Source: Alphaproteobacteria bacterium
GTDB taxonomy: Bacteria > Pseudomonadota > Gammaproteobacteria > Burkholderiales > Burkholderiaceae_C
Reading direction: 5' to 3'
NCBI GenBank assembly: GCA_030054175.1
Contig: JASGCM010000003.1
Location: 95,621 to 159,620, forward strand
DNA length: 64,000 nucleotides
Both the position numbers and the translations under genes were made by a program. Positions 18,102-27,913 of this stretch are shown one piece after another; positions within the stretch are counted from its first letter, which is position 1, and each line of letters opens with the position of its first letter. The notes beneath the pieces were generated by a model. It saw nothing but the letters and a program-made list of their open reading frames with translations. It ran no database searches and was not told where the DNA came from.

Positions 18102-19784
18102 ATGTCTGAATCTTTTGCCGCCCTGTTTGAAGAATCCCTCAAGCGCTCTGAAATGCGCACCGGCGAGGTGATCACCGCTGAAGTCGTGCGTGTTGAGCAC
18201 AACCACGTGGTGGTCAATGCCGGCCTGAAGTCTGAGGCCTATGTGCCCATTGAGGAGTTCAAAAACGACCAGGGCGAAGTCGAGGTGCAGGCCGGCGACT
18301 TCGTCTCGGTGGCCATCAGCAGCGTCGAGAACGGTTACGGCGACACCATCCTGAGTCGCGATACCGCCAAGCGTCTGGCCTCTTGGCTTTCGCTGGAAAA
18401 AGCCCTCGAATCGGGTGAATTTGTCACCGGCACCACCAGCGGCAAAGTCAAAGGTGGTTTGACTGTGTTGGTCAATGGCATCCGCGCCTTCCTGCCCGGT
18501 TCACTGATTGACACCCGCCCCATCAAGGACTTGTCTCCTTACGAGAACAAGACCATGGAGTTCAAAGTCATCAAGCTCGACCGCAAGCGCAACAACGTGG
18601 TGCTCAGCCGCCGCGCCGTCGTGGAGGCCTCGATGGGCGAAGAGCGCGCCAAGCTGATGGAAACCCTGAAAGAAGGCGCCGTGGTCACCGGCGTGGTCAA
18701 GAACATCACCGAATACGGTGCCTTTGTTGACCTGGGCGGCATCGATGGTTTGCTGCACATCACCGACATGGCATGGCGTCGCGTGCGTCACCCCAGCGAA
18801 GTGGTGACGGCGGGTCAGGAAATCACCGCCAAGATCCTCAAGTTCGACACCGAGAAAAACCGCGTGTCCCTGGGCCTCAAACAGATGGGCGATGACCCCT
18901 GGATGGGCGTGGCACGTCGCTACCCCCAAGGCACTCGCATGTTCGGCAAGATCACCAACATTGCCGACTATGGCGCGTTCGTGGAACTCGAGCCCGGCAT
19001 CGAAGGCTTGGTGCACGTCTCCGAAATGGACTGGACCAACAAAAATGTGGCCCCCAATAAGATCGTGTCGTTGGGTGACGAGGTCGAAGTCATGGTGCTC
19101 GAGATCGACGAAGACAAGCGCCGCATCTCCTTGGGCATGAAGCAGTGCCGCGCCAACCCCTGGCAAGAGTTCGCTCAAAACACCAAGCGTGGTGACCGCG
19201 TCAAGGGCCCGATCAAGTCGATCACCGACTTTGGCGTGTTCGTGGGTCTGGCTGCCGGCATTGACGGCCTGGTGCACCTGTCCGACTTGTCTTGGAACGA
19301 GCCCGGCGAAGCCGCCGTGCGCAACTACAAGAAAGGTCAGGAAGTCGAAGCCATCGTTTTGGCCGTGGATGTCGAGCGCGAGCGCATCTCTTTGGGCATC
19401 AAACAGTTGGACGCCGATCCCTTCACGACCTTTGTCTCGATCAACGACAAAGGCGCCGTGGTGACCGGCAAGGTCAAGACGGTGGACGCCAAGGGTGCCG
19501 AGATCGATCTGGGCGAAGACATTGTGGCTTACCTGCGCGCCTCTGAAATCTCAGCCGATCGCGTCGATGACGCCCGCAATGTGCTGAAAGAAGGCGACGA
19601 AGTCACCGCTGTCGTCACCAACGTCGATCGCAAGACCCGCAACATTCAGTTGTCGATTCGCGCCAAAGACGCCGCCGATCAGCAAGAAGCCATGGCCAGC
19701 CTGAGCCAGCAGTCTTCGCGTGAGAACGCCGGCACCACCAGCCTGGGTGCCTTGTTGCGCGCCAAGCTCGACAACAACTCATGA
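18102..19784 (+). CDS. rpsA: 30S ribosomal protein S1
   Basis: The start is at [18 protein letters not shown] (560 residues), with AAGGA 6 bases upstream; 13 extra N-terminal codons of the longest frame are rejected. Six S1 RNA-binding domains can be followed, with repeated signatures such as [38 protein letters not shown] and [20 protein letters not shown]1 docks mRNAs on the 30S subunit, which is especially important for mRNAs lacking strong Shine-Dalgarno sequences. This is relevant because several genes here appear leaderless or lack such sites. The stop overlaps ihfB by 4 bp (ATGA), the standard proteobacterial rpsA-ihfB pair. Confidence 0.98.
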   Translation: MSESFAALFEESLKRSEMRTGEVITAEVVRVEHNHVVVNAGLKSEAYVPIEEFKNDQGEVEVQAGDFVSVAISSVENGYGDTILSRDTAKRLASWLSLEKALESGEFVTGTTSGKVKGGLTVLVNGIRAFLPGSLIDTRPIKDLSPYENKTMEFKVIKLDRKRNNVVLSRRAVVEASMGEERAKLMETLKEGAVVTGVVKNITEYGAFVDLGGIDGLLHITDMAWRRVRHPSEVVTAGQEITAKILKFDTEKNRVSLGLKQMGDDPWMGVARRYPQGTRMFGKITNIADYGAFVELEPGIEGLVHVSEMDWTNKNVAPNKIVSLGDEVEVMVLEIDEDKRRISLGMKQCRANPWQEFAQNTKRGDRVKGPIKSITDFGVFVGLAAGIDGLVHLSDLSWNEPGEAAVRNYKKGQEVEAIVLAVDVERERISLGIKQLDADPFTTFVSINDKGAVVTGKVKTVDAKGAEIDLGEDIVAYLRASEISADRVDDARNVLKEGDEVTAVVTNVDRKTRNIQLSIRAKDAADQQEAMASLSQQSSRENAGTTSLGALLRAKLDNNS

Positions 19785-20065
19785 CGCGCTCGGACCTGGT
19801 CGAAGAACTGGCCGCCCGTTTCGGCCAGTTGACGCACCGGGATGCGGAGTTCGCTGTCAAGACCCTGCTCGACGCCATGAGCGAGGCCTTGGTGCGCGGA
19901 CACCGCATTGAGTTGCGCGGCTTTGGCACTTTTTCGGTCAATCGACGCCCCCCGCGCATGGGTCGCAACCCACGCTCCGGCGAGAGCGTAGCCATCCCTG
20001 AAAAGCGGGTGCCGCATTTCAAACCGGGCAAAGCCCTGCGCGAAGCGGTCGACCGCCCCGAGTGA
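19781..20065 (+). CDS. ihfB: Integration host factor beta subunit
   Basis: The protein has 94 residues, the normal length. IHF-beta pairs with IHF-alpha to bend DNA sharply at specific sites, affecting promoters, replication and recombination. The DNA-intercalating arm contains the conserved proline in GRNPRSGE, and the body has [12 protein letters not shown] and [11 protein letters not shown]. It is coupled to rpsA by a 4-base overlap. A perfect 10-bp hairpin follows 7 bases after the stop, separating it from lapA. Confidence 0.97.
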   Translation: MTRSDLVEELAARFGQLTHRDAEFAVKTLLDAMSEALVRGHRIELRGFGTFSVNRRPPRMGRNPRSGESVAIPEKRVPHFKPGKALREAVDRPE

Positions 20066-20072
20066 AGACGCC

Positions 20073-20096
20073 AACGGCGGCCCGCAGGCCGCCGTT
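20073..20096 (+). terminator. GC-rich stem-loop after ihfB
   Basis: AACGGCGGCC-CGCA-GGCCGCCGTT forms a perfect 10-bp stem with a 4-base loop. No T-run follows, so it is a weak terminator or an mRNA 3' stabiliser. It ends 7 bp before the TACAAT box of lapA. Confidence 0.5.
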
Positions 20097-20103
20097 CCCG
20101 CCC

Positions 20104-20109
20104 TACAAT
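20104..20109 (+). promoter_or_regulatory. Candidate -10 box for leaderless lapA mRNA
   Basis: TACAAT is followed by GGCGGC and then the lapA ATG at 20116, so the expected +1 coincides with the start codon. No Shine-Dalgarno sequence is present. Confidence 0.45.
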
Positions 20110-20115
20110 GGCGGC

Positions 20116-20409
20116 ATGAAGCGACTCATCGGTCTGCTGCAAACTTTGCTCAAAGCAGCCATTTTCTTTACCTTGTTCGCCTTCGCCCTGAACAATCAGG
20201 ACGATGTGACGGTGCGTTTTTTCTTTGGCACCGAGTGGCACTCTCCTTTGGTGCTGGTGGTGTTGGCGGCTTTTGCCCTGGGCTTGACTTTGGGTGTGCT
20301 CTCGATGGTGCCTCGTTGGTGGCGCGAGCGTCGTGCAGCGCAAAAAGCCCAAAGCGTCCCCGCCCCAATCCACCCCTCCTCACCTCATCCGCCTGAGCAT
20401 GGAACTTGA
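20116..20409 (+). CDS. lapA: LapA family lipopolysaccharide-assembly membrane protein
   Basis: I start at MKRLIGLLQTLLKAAIFFTLF (97 residues). A GTG at 20062 overlapping ihfB would add 18 low-complexity residues and would read through the hairpin. Two membrane helices are seen (about 6-25 and 40-62) separated by NNQDDVTVRFFFG, followed by a basic WWRERRAAQ segment and a Pro-rich tail. LapA (YciS) acts with LapB in control of LPS synthesis at the inner membrane. The 3' end overlaps the lapB start by 11 bp. Confidence 0.88.
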   Translation: MKRLIGLLQTLLKAAIFFTLFAFALNNQDDVTVRFFFGTEWHSPLVLVVLAAFALGLTLGVLSMVPRWWRERRAAQKAQSVPAPIHPSSPHPPEHGT

Positions 20410-21547
20410 TTTGTCCTGGGCCCTGATCGGCCTGCCGCTGGCTTTCGGATTGGGGTGGCTGGCCTCCAGGCTCGACCTGCGGCAACTGCGGATTGAAAAC
20501 CGCACCCAGCCCAAGGCTTACTTCAAGGGCCTGAACCACTTGCTCAATGAGCAACAAGATCAGGCCATCGATGCGTTCATTGAGGCGGTGCAACAAGACC
20601 CCGACACCTCTGAGTTGCACTTCGCCCTGGGCAATCTGTTTCGCCGTCGCGGCGAATTCGAACGTGCGATCCGCGTGCACGAACACCTGTTGGCCAGGGC
20701 TGACCTGAGCCCCACCGACCGACAGCGGGCCCGACACGCATTGGCGCTCGACTTCCTGAAAGCCGGGCTGTTGGACCGCGCGGAAGACAACCTGCGTCAA
20801 TTGCAAGGCACCCCTTTGCAAACCCAAGCCTGGCTGGCGCTGCTCATTATCCACGAGCGCTCGCGAGATTGGGCGGCCGCCTTTGATGTAGCGCGACAAC
20901 TGAGCGCCAGCGGCGAAGCCCAATTCCAGACGCGACAAGCACACTACCTGTGCGAGCAGGCTGCGGCTCTGCCTCCAGAATCCGCCGAGCAGCGCATCGC
21001 CCTGCTCAAAGAGGCCAGCACCGTCGCCCCGCAATCGGTGCGCCCCCGCCTGGCCTTGGCCGAAGAGTACGAAACCTTGGGCCGCCCCGCCGATGCCTTG
21101 ACGCAACGGCTGACATTGTCGCGTGAAATGCCCAGATACCTGCCCTTGCTGGCCGCCGGTTTGGTGCGTTTGGGCATGACACAAGGCCGCTTGGATGAGG
21201 TGCTTGAGTTGCTGCAGTCGCATGCCCAAGACGCCCCATCGCTCGATGTGATGGAGGCGCTGGCGACCCTGGATCAAGCTCAGGGGCATGCCGATGTGCA
21301 AAGCCGCTACGCCGATCACTTGACCAAAGAGCCCTCGCTGGTGGCGGCACGGGCTTGGTTGGCCCATGAACCACTGCAACACGAATCGCAGCGTGCGGCG
21401 CTGGAGCGGGCGCTCGAGCGTGCCGCCCTGCCATTGCGACGTTACCGTTGCGCCGCCTGTGGCTTCGAAGCGCAGCGCCATTTTTGGCAATGCCCGGGCT
21501 GCCAAGCCTGGGACAGCTACCCGCCCCGACGCGCGGAGGAACTATGA
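20399..21547 (+). CDS. lapB: LPS assembly protein LapB (TPR with zinc ribbon)
   Basis: The start is at MELDLSWALIGLPLAFGLGW (382 residues). One N-terminal membrane helix is followed by tetratricopeptide repeats from about residue 35 to 330 (for example AIDAFIEAVQQDPDTSELHFALGN, split over two helices). A C-terminal rubredoxin-like zinc ribbon has two CxxC pairs (CAAC and CPGC). LapB (YciM) recruits the protease FtsH to LpxC and so limits LPS synthesis. It overlaps lapA by 11 bp and the heptose kinase gene by 4 bp, placing LPS regulation with LPS inner-core sugar synthesis. Confidence 0.93.
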   Translation: MELDLSWALIGLPLAFGLGWLASRLDLRQLRIENRTQPKAYFKGLNHLLNEQQDQAIDAFIEAVQQDPDTSELHFALGNLFRRRGEFERAIRVHEHLLARADLSPTDRQRARHALALDFLKAGLLDRAEDNLRQLQGTPLQTQAWLALLIIHERSRDWAAAFDVARQLSASGEAQFQTRQAHYLCEQAAALPPESAEQRIALLKEASTVAPQSVRPRLALAEEYETLGRPADALTQRLTLSREMPRYLPLLAAGLVRLGMTQGRLDEVLELLQSHAQDAPSLDVMEALATLDQAQGHADVQSRYADHLTKEPSLVAARAWLAHEPLQHESQRAALERALERAALPLRRYRCAACGFEAQRHFWQCPGCQAWDSYPPRRAEEL

Positions 21548-22476
21548 GTCTGCCTGACCAGGAACGTCTGCGCCTCACCTGCGTGCTGGTGGTGGGCGAC
21601 GTCATGCTCGATCGATATTGGCATGGAGTGGTCGACCGCATCAGTCCCGAGGCCCCCGTGCCCGTGGTGCATGTGCAGCGCGAAGAAGACCGTTTGGGCG
21701 GTTGCGGCAATGTGGCCCACAACGTGGTCAGTCTTGGCGCTCAGGCCAGTTTGCTGAGCGTGGTGGGCACCGATGCCACCGGGGATCGGCTGCATGATTT
21801 GTTGTCGCACAGCGGCATCCGGGCCGAATTGGGACGGGATCCGCAACTGTCGACCACGATGAAGTTGCGCATCATTGGTCGCCAGCAACAACTGCTGCGT
21901 GCCGATTTCGAGAATCAACCCAACCATGAGGTGCTGGCGTCTCTGACCCATCGGTACGGTCAGTTGCTGAGCAACCACCACTCGGTGTTGTTCTCTGATT
22001 ACGGCAAAGGGGGCTTGACCCATGTGGCCGAGATGATCGGCCAAGCGCGCGAGTTGGGTTTGCCCGTTTTGATCGACCCCAAAGGGAGCGATTACTCTCG
22101 CTATGTGGGTGCCGCCGTCATTACACCCAATCGGGCTGAATTGCGTGAAGTGGTGGGTGCCTGGCGCTCGGAATCACACCTGGAACAACTGGCCCAAAGC
22201 CTGCGCAGAGAGTTGGGTCTGGCAGGCCTCCTGGTCACGCGCAGCGAAGAAGGCATGACTTTGTTTGACGATGCAGGATCGATGCATATGGGTGCGCAAG
22301 CCCGCGAGGTCTTTGATGTCACAGGTGCAGGCGATACGGTCATTGCCACTTTGGCCACCTTGCTGGGTAGCGGCCTGACCTTGCGCGACGCACTGCCCTG
22401 GGCGAACAAAGCCGGCGGCATCGTGGTGGGCAAGTTTGGTACCGCCAGCGTCACTTGGGCCGAATTGTCGGCCTGA
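21544..22476 (+). CDS. hldA: D-glycero-beta-D-manno-heptose-7-phosphate kinase
   Basis: The start is at [20 protein letters not shown] (310 residues), overlapping lapB by 4 bp. It is a PfkB/ribokinase-fold protein with the catalytic GAGDT motif at residues 261-265 (Asp264 as base) and [10 protein letters not shown] near the N-terminus, as in the kinase domain of HldE. It lacks the C-terminal nucleotidyltransferase domain found in the E. coli fusion, so it corresponds to HldA (RfaE1). It phosphorylates heptose-7-phosphate at C1 on the route to ADP-heptose for the LPS inner core. The next gene, hldD, completes the same pathway. Confidence 0.93.
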   Translation: MSLPDQERLRLTCVLVVGDVMLDRYWHGVVDRISPEAPVPVVHVQREEDRLGGCGNVAHNVVSLGAQASLLSVVGTDATGDRLHDLLSHSGIRAELGRDPQLSTTMKLRIIGRQQQLLRADFENQPNHEVLASLTHRYGQLLSNHHSVLFSDYGKGGLTHVAEMIGQARELGLPVLIDPKGSDYSRYVGAAVITPNRAELREVVGAWRSESHLEQLAQSLRRELGLAGLLVTRSEEGMTLFDDAGSMHMGAQAREVFDVTGAGDTVIATLATLLGSGLTLRDALPWANKAGGIVVGKFGTASVTWAELSA

Positions 22477-22499
22477 ACCATGATCGACAGGAGAAACAC

Positions 22500-23504
22500 A
22501 TGAGCATCGTGGTCACCGGCGCAGCCGGCTTCATCGGCAGCAACATCATCCGCGGATTGAACTCGCGTGGCATCACCGACATCATCGCAGTCGACGACCT
22601 GAGCGACGGTGACAAGTTTCGCAACCTGGTCGACTTGCAGATCGCCGATTACATCGATCACCCCGAGTTTTACATCCGCTTCGCGGACGGCGATTACGGT
22701 GCGATCGATTGCGTGTTCCACGAAGGCGCATGCAGCGACACCATGGAAACCGATGGCCGCTACATGATAGCCAACAACTTCGAGGTCTCCAAAGCACTCT
22801 TTCTGGCGTGCCAGGGTCAAGGTGCTCGATTGCTCTACGCCTCGTCGGCGGCGACTTATGGGGGCTCTGAAACCTTCATTGAGCGCCCTGAATTCGAGTG
22901 CCCGCTGAATGTCTATGGCTACTCGAAATTGCTGTTCGACCAGTGGGTGCGGCGCCAAATCGGCATGGGTTTTGACCAAACCCGCACGCAAGTGGCGGGC
23001 TTTCGTTACTTCAATGTGTACGGACTGCATGAGCAGCACAAGGGCCGCATGGCCAGCGTGGCCTTTCATCAGCATCAACAGTTCTTGAACGAGGGCCGGG
23101 TCAAGCTGTTTGGAGAGTACGGCGGTTACGCCGCCGGAGAGCAAAAGCGCGACTTTGTTTTCGTCGACGATGTGGTGGCGGTGAACCTGTGGTTCTTTGA
23201 CCATCCTCAAGCCTGTGGCTTGTTCAATTTGGGCTCGGGTCGGGCCCAACCGTTCAACGACGTCGCGCTGGCGATGGTCAACAGCCACCGTGCCGCACTG
23301 GGCGAAGCCGCACTGGGCTTGGCGCAGGCGGTGCAAGACGGGCTGATCGAGTACATTGGCTTCCCCGACGCGCTGCGCGGCCATTACCAATGTTTCACCC
23401 AGGCCGACTTGGGCGCCTTGCGTGCGGCGGGTTGCGATCACGCCTTCGCCGATGTGGCCACTGGCGTGAGGCGCTACATTCAGGGCTTGTCGGCCAAAGC
23501 GTAA
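22500..23504 (+). CDS. hldD: ADP-L-glycero-D-manno-heptose 6-epimerase
   Basis: The start is at [20 protein letters not shown] (334 residues), with AGGAG 9 bases upstream; the longer frame is rejected. The NAD(P)-binding motif is Gly7-x2-Gly10-x2-Gly13, and the SDR catalytic pair is Tyr139/Lys143 in [14 protein letters not shown] and DFVFVDDVV are typical of the epimerase. The enzyme converts ADP-D-glycero- to ADP-L-glycero-D-manno-heptose. The last 25 bp overlap the 3' end of the convergent 5-oxoprolinase gene; no terminator separates them. Confidence 0.97.
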   Translation: MSIVVTGAAGFIGSNIIRGLNSRGITDIIAVDDLSDGDKFRNLVDLQIADYIDHPEFYIRFADGDYGAIDCVFHEGACSDTMETDGRYMIANNFEVSKALFLACQGQGARLLYASSAATYGGSETFIERPEFECPLNVYGYSKLLFDQWVRRQIGMGFDQTRTQVAGFRYFNVYGLHEQHKGRMASVAFHQHQQFLNEGRVKLFGEYGGYAAGEQKRDFVFVDDVVAVNLWFFDHPQACGLFNLGSGRAQPFNDVALAMVNSHRAALGEAALGLAQAVQDGLIEYIGFPDALRGHYQCFTQADLGALRAAGCDHAFADVATGVRRYIQGLSAKA

Positions 23505-26500
23505 CCCCCACCCCCCGGGGTGTGGATCTCGAACACATCGCCCGGCTCGACTTCGACCTGCCCGATGTGGGCCAAGGTTTCTACCGCGCCGTCGCGTCGC
23601 ACCACCCGATTGATGCCGGTGGCGCCGTCGGCGCCGCCCTCCAAACCAAATGCGGGATGCTGGCGTCCATTGGACAAAATGCCCGCAGTCATGGCCTCCA
23701 GGAATTGCACGCGACGCACGCCGCCATCGCCGCCACGCCAACGCCCCTGGCCGCCAGAGCTCTGGCGGATGCGGTAACTGAGCAGTCGGACGGGGAAGCG
23801 GAACTCGAACACCTCGGGGTCAGTCAGCCGGGAATTGGTCATGTGGGCCTGAACCACCGAGGTGCCGTTGAAGCCGCCACACAAGCGACCCTCAGCATCG
23901 AACATTGGCCCGGCGCCGGTGCCCCCCGAAACGGTTTCGTAATACTGCACCCGCTGGTTGCCAAAAGTAAAGTTATTCATGGTCGGTTGGCTGCCGGCCA
24001 TGACTTGTAGCGCACCATACAGGGCGTTGGTGATACAACTGGATGTTTCCACATTGCCGGCCACGACCGAAGCCGGCGGCAGTGGGTTGAGCATGCAGCC
24101 ACTGGGGATGATGACCTCAATGGGTTTGAGGCAACCCGCGTTGAGCGGGATGTCGTCTTCAACCAAGGTGCGGAACACGTACAACACGGCCGCCATGCAG
24201 ACCGCACGCGGGGCATTGAAATTGTTGTCTTGCTGGGCTGAAGTGCCGGTGAAGTCAACCCGTGCAGCGCGACGAGCGGCGTCGATGGTGACAGATACCC
24301 GGATCACCGCACCATTGTCCAGCGGAAAATCAAAGCGCCGGGTCTGCGCATCTCCAAAGCGAACCGCCAAGCGCGAGATCGCCCTGCGCACCGACTCTTC
24401 GGCGTTGTCTTGTACATGGCCCATGTACGCTCGAACCACACCCAGGCCGAATTGTTCGACCATGCGACGCAACTCTTGTACGCCTTTTTCGTTGGCGGCG
24501 ATTTGCGCACGCAGATCGGCCATGTTTTGCGCAGGATTGCGGCTGGGATAGGCTCCACTGCCCAATAGCGCCAGCATCTCGGCTTCGCGCAGTCGGCCGG
24601 CGTCGACCAGCTTGAAGTTTTGAATCTGCACGCCCTCTTCATCGATGGTGCGTGAGAAGGGAGGCATAGAGCCCGGTGAGATGCCACCGATGTCAGCATG
24701 ATGTCCGCGCGAGCCGACATAGAACACGGGCTCGGCATGGTCGTCCAAGAACACCGGCGTGATGACGGTCACATCGGGCAAATGGGTGCCGCCGTGGTAG
24801 GGGTCGTTGAGCACATACACGTCACCTGGTTTCATCTGCCCGGCGTTCTCGCGGATGACGGTCTGGATGCTTTCGCCCATCGAGCCCAAATGCACCGGCA
24901 TGTGCGGCGCATTGGCGATCAGATGACCGGATTGATCAAATATGGCGCAAGAGAAATCGAGTCGTTCTTTGATGTTGACCGAGTAGGCCGTGTTTTGCAA
25001 TTGCAAGCCCATTTGCTCAGCGATGTTCATGAACAGGTTGTTGAACACTTCGAGCAAGATGGGATCGACTCGGGTGCCCGCAGCAAAGGTTTGGCGGCGG
25101 ACCTGGACCCGGCAGAGCACCAAATGATCCAGGGACGTCAGGCGCGCTTGCCAACCGGGTTCGATGACGGTGGTGGCATTGCGCTCGGCGATGATGGCCG
25201 GGCCATCGACCAGGTCGCCTGCACGCATGTCCTCGCGCACGACCAATGCAGCATCGCACCACTGCCCCTCGGTGTAGACGCGCACGGTGTCGCGGCGCGG
25301 CACCTCTCGTGGCGGGTTCAGCGGCAAGCTGGATTCATGGGCGATGTCACCGGCGATAATGGCTTCGACGGACACGGCTTCCACGATCAGGGGTTTGCCC
25401 TCCATCAAAAAGGCGAAACGCTGGCGGTATGCCTGCTCAAAACCGGCCTGGACTTCGGCCAAACTGCCATGCGAAACCACCAGGGCCAAATCGGTGCCCT
25501 CGAAACGCACATGCATGCGACAACGCAATTGAATCTGCCCTTGAGCCAGCGGTGAGCGTGCCAACTCATCGCGGGCCTGTGTAGCCATCTCTTCCAAGGC
25601 TTGCTCCCATTGGGTCTGGTGCGCCGATACCAATCGCACTTCAATGGCGCGCTCTTTGATCAGGCTTTGATCGGCCAAGCCCATGCCGTAGGCCGAGAGC
25701 ACACCCGCCAGAGGGTGTACCAAGACCTGTTGCATGCCCAAGGCATCGGCCACCAGACACGCGTGCTGTCCCCCGGCTCCCCCAAAGCATTGCAAGGTGT
25801 AACGGGTGACGTCATAGCCACGGGCGACCGAGATTTTTTTGATGGCGTTGGCCATTTGCTGCACCGCAATCCGAACGAAACCCTCGGCCAGCGACTCGGG
25901 CGTGAGCTCGGCGCCCTGGTCAGGCGCTGCACGGCGAATTTCGCTGACCATGCGCTCAAAGGCCTGACGCACCACTTGGGCATCCAGCGGCTGGTTGGCT
26001 TGTGGCCCGAAGACAGCTGGAAAATGCGCCGGCTGAATTTTGCCCAGCAAAACGTTGGCATCGGTCACGGCCAAGGGGCCGCCACGGCGGTAGCTGGCAG
26101 GCCCAGGGTTGGCCCCGGCGCTTTGGGGCCCGACGCGCAAACGGGCACCGTCGAATTGCAAAATCGATCCGCCACCGGCAGCGACGGTGTGGATGCTCAT
26201 CATGGGCGCACGCATGCGCACGCCCGCGACTTGGGTTTCGAACTCGCGCTCGAATTCACCCGCATAGTGGCTGACATCGGTGGAAGTGCCACCCATGTCA
26301 AAGCCGATCACCCGCGCCGGGCCCTGCAACACTTCGCCGTGGGCAAAAGCCATCTCGGCGGTGCGGGCCATGCCGACGATACCGCCAGCCGGGCCCGAGA
26401 GGATGGCGTCCTTACCCTGAAAAGCATGGGCATCGGTCAGGCCACCCGAGGACTGCATGAAAAACAAAGGCACGCCCGGCATTTCGGCGGCGACTTGCTC

Positions 26501-27181
26501 GACGTAGCGGCGCAATATGGGCGAGAGGTAAGCGTCGACCACGGTGGTGTCACCCCGGCTGACCCACTTCATCAACGGGCTGACCTGGTGCGAAACGCTG
26601 ACCTGCGCAAAACCGAGTTCACGGGCCAAGACCGCGGCCCGGGCTTCGTGGGCGGTATAGCGGTAGCCATGAACAAAGGCAATCGCCACGCTCTTGAACC
26701 CTCGACCCAGGGCGGCTTGCAAGGCCTGCCGCAGATGTGCTTCGTCCAAGGCTTGAACCACCTCGCCTTGCGCACCCATGCGTTCGCGTGCCTCAATGAC
26801 TTCGGCATACAGCAACTCGGGCAATACGATGTGACGATCAAACAGACGTGGTCGGTTTTGGTAGGCGATGCGCAGCCCGTCGTGAAAACCCTCGGTGGTG
26901 ACCAATAGGGTAGGCTCACCCTTGCGTTCGAGCAAGGCATTGGTGGCCACGGTGGTGCCCATCTTGACGCAGGCCACCTGCTCTGGCGCAATGGGTTGAC
27001 CGGGTGCCAGTCCCAGCAAATGGCGGATGCCCGCAACCGCGGCGTCGAGATATTGCTCAGGGTTTTCGCTCAGCAGTTTGTGGGTCACCAAGGACCCATC
27101 AGGTCGTTTGCCAACGACATCCGTGAAAGTGCCGCCGCGATCGATCCAGAACTGCCAGCGGGCTTGCCCTTGGGTGTCCAT
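23480..27181 (-). CDS. 5-oxoprolinase / hydantoinase, HyuA-HyuB fusion
   Basis: The start is at [20 protein letters not shown] (1233 residues); the longer frame is an antisense extension. Residues 1 to about 690 are HyuA-like, with the actin-fold phosphate loops [10 protein letters not shown] near residue 12 and [11 protein letters not shown] near 300. From about residue 700 ([12 protein letters not shown]) the HyuB domain follows, with [12 protein letters not shown] and a glycine-rich C-terminus (HTPGGGGY). This full fusion is the eukaryote-like OPLAH architecture, which hydrolyses 5-oxoproline to glutamate with ATP. Related enzymes open hydantoins or N-methylhydantoin. It is the last gene of a run with a TRAP transporter, DUF2848 and a D-glutamate-cyclase-family protein, which favours 5-oxoproline as substrate. 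Confidence 0.9.
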   Translation of the reverse strand: MDTQGQARWQFWIDRGGTFTDVVGKRPDGSLVTHKLLSENPEQYLDAAVAGIRHLLGLAPGQPIAPEQVACVKMGTTVATNALLERKGEPTLLVTTEGFHDGLRIAYQNRPRLFDRHIVLPELLYAEVIEARERMGAQGEVVQALDEAHLRQALQAALGRGFKSVAIAFVHGYRYTAHEARAAVLARELGFAQVSVSHQVSPLMKWVSRGDTTVVDAYLSPILRRYVEQVAAEMPGVPLFFMQSSGGLTDAHAFQGKDAILSGPAGGIVGMARTAEMAFAHGEVLQGPARVIGFDMGGTSTDVSHYAGEFEREFETQVAGVRMRAPMMSIHTVAAGGGSILQFDGARLRVGPQSAGANPGPASYRRGGPLAVTDANVLLGKIQPAHFPAVFGPQANQPLDAQVVRQAFERMVSEIRRAAPDQGAELTPESLAEGFVRIAVQQMANAIKKISVARGYDVTRYTLQCFGGAGGQHACLVADALGMQQVLVHPLAGVLSAYGMGLADQSLIKERAIEVRLVSAHQTQWEQALEEMATQARDELARSPLAQGQIQLRCRMHVRFEGTDLALVVSHGSLAEVQAGFEQAYRQRFAFLMEGKPLIVEAVSVEAIIAGDIAHESSLPLNPPREVPRRDTVRVYTEGQWCDAALVVREDMRAGDLVDGPAIIAERNATTVIEPGWQARLTSLDHLVLCRVQVRRQTFAAGTRVDPILLEVFNNLFMNIAEQMGLQLQNTAYSVNIKERLDFSCAIFDQSGHLIANAPHMPVHLGSMGESIQTVIRENAGQMKPGDVYVLNDPYHGGTHLPDVTVITPVFLDDHAEPVFYVGSRGHHADIGGISPGSMPPFSRTIDEEGVQIQNFKLVDAGRLREAEMLALLGSGAYPSRNPAQNMADLRAQIAANEKGVQELRRMVEQFGLGVVRAYMGHVQDNAEESVRRAISRLAVRFGDAQTRRFDFPLDNGAVIRVSVTIDAARRAARVDFTGTSAQQDNNFNAPRAVCMAAVLYVFRTLVEDDIPLNAGCLKPIEVIIPSGCMLNPLPPASVVAGNVETSSCITNALYGALQVMAGSQPTMNNFTFGNQRVQYYETVSGGTGAGPMFDAEGRLCGGFNGTSVVQAHMTNSRLTDPEVFEFRFPVRLLSYRIRQSSGGQGRWRGGDGGVRRVQFLEAMTAGILSNGRQHPAFGLEGGADGATGINRVVRRDGAVETLAHIGQVEVEPGDVFEIHTPGGGGYALADKP

Positions 27182-27192
27182 GACAGCCTCCT

Positions 27193-27906
27193 TCAAGCGA
27201 TCACGGGCAGGGCCGTCACGGCGTACTCGTGCGACTGGGCCCAGGCATGCACCGGGTCTTTCAGCAGCAAACGGGTGCGCTCGGCCGGGCGGATGGCCAC
27301 CCCCTGGGCGTTGGGGATGGCGGCGAAAGTGCCGCAGAACATGAAACAACCCTCGGCGGCCTGGCCAGAGGGCCAGAAACCGTCGCGCAAACTGAGCAAA
27401 GGCCGGATGGCGGCCAAGGTGCCCCGCTGGTAATCGATCCAACGGCCCTGCTCCCAAATTTGACTGCCCAACTCAATCTGGTCTTGATGTTCAAACACGT
27501 CGCGCCAACGCCAAGCGGTACGGGCCACGGGCTTGGCGCACATTTGTTTGGACACAGCCACCGAATAAGTCTCGACTTGGCGATCGGTGTGGTCAGAGCC
27601 CACCGACAACCACCATTCCCCGTGGGCAAAAAACAGCACGGGCTCGGCTTCGCCGGAAGTGTGCTCTCCCAACATCTCCAGATGCTCATCCTGGGTCAAT
27701 GCCGCCGCGCTGGCGCGGTAGTACAAAGGCACGGTCGAGGGGCGCGGAACACCCAAAGCTTCGAGTTCGACGATGTGGTGCTCGATGGCATCGGCATTGC
27801 GGCCTGTCCAACCGGCAATGACCAATTGGGTGGGTCGGATGGCGAGGTGCTTCAATTGGGTCACACCTGATTCCAGACTGAGGGCAGAGAAATGCAATTC
27901 GTTCAT
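27193..27906 (-). CDS. DUF2848 family protein
   Basis: The protein has 237 residues and matches my memory of the DUF2848 family. It has no signal peptide or membrane helix. Conserved-looking blocks include GWTGRNADAIEHHIVELEALG, YYRASAAALTQ, and VGSDHTDRQVETYSVAVSKQ, with several His/Asp/Glu that could bind metal. The last block resembles fumarylacetoacetate-hydrolase-like proteins. It sits 7 bp after the TRAP large permease and 11 bp before the 5-oxoprolinase, so it is very likely part of the same pathway. A role as a hydrolase or isomerase acting on an acid intermediate is a guess; no function is established to my knowledge. Confidence 0.75.
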   Translation of the reverse strand: MNELHFSALSLESGVTQLKHLAIRPTQLVIAGWTGRNADAIEHHIVELEALGVPRPSTVPLYYRASAAALTQDEHLEMLGEHTSGEAEPVLFFAHGEWWLSVGSDHTDRQVETYSVAVSKQMCAKPVARTAWRWRDVFEHQDQIELGSQIWEQGRWIDYQRGTLAAIRPLLSLRDGFWPSGQAAEGCFMFCGTFAAIPNAQGVAIRPAERTRLLLKDPVHAWAQSHEYAVTALPVIA

Positions 27907-27913
27907 GGTTGAC

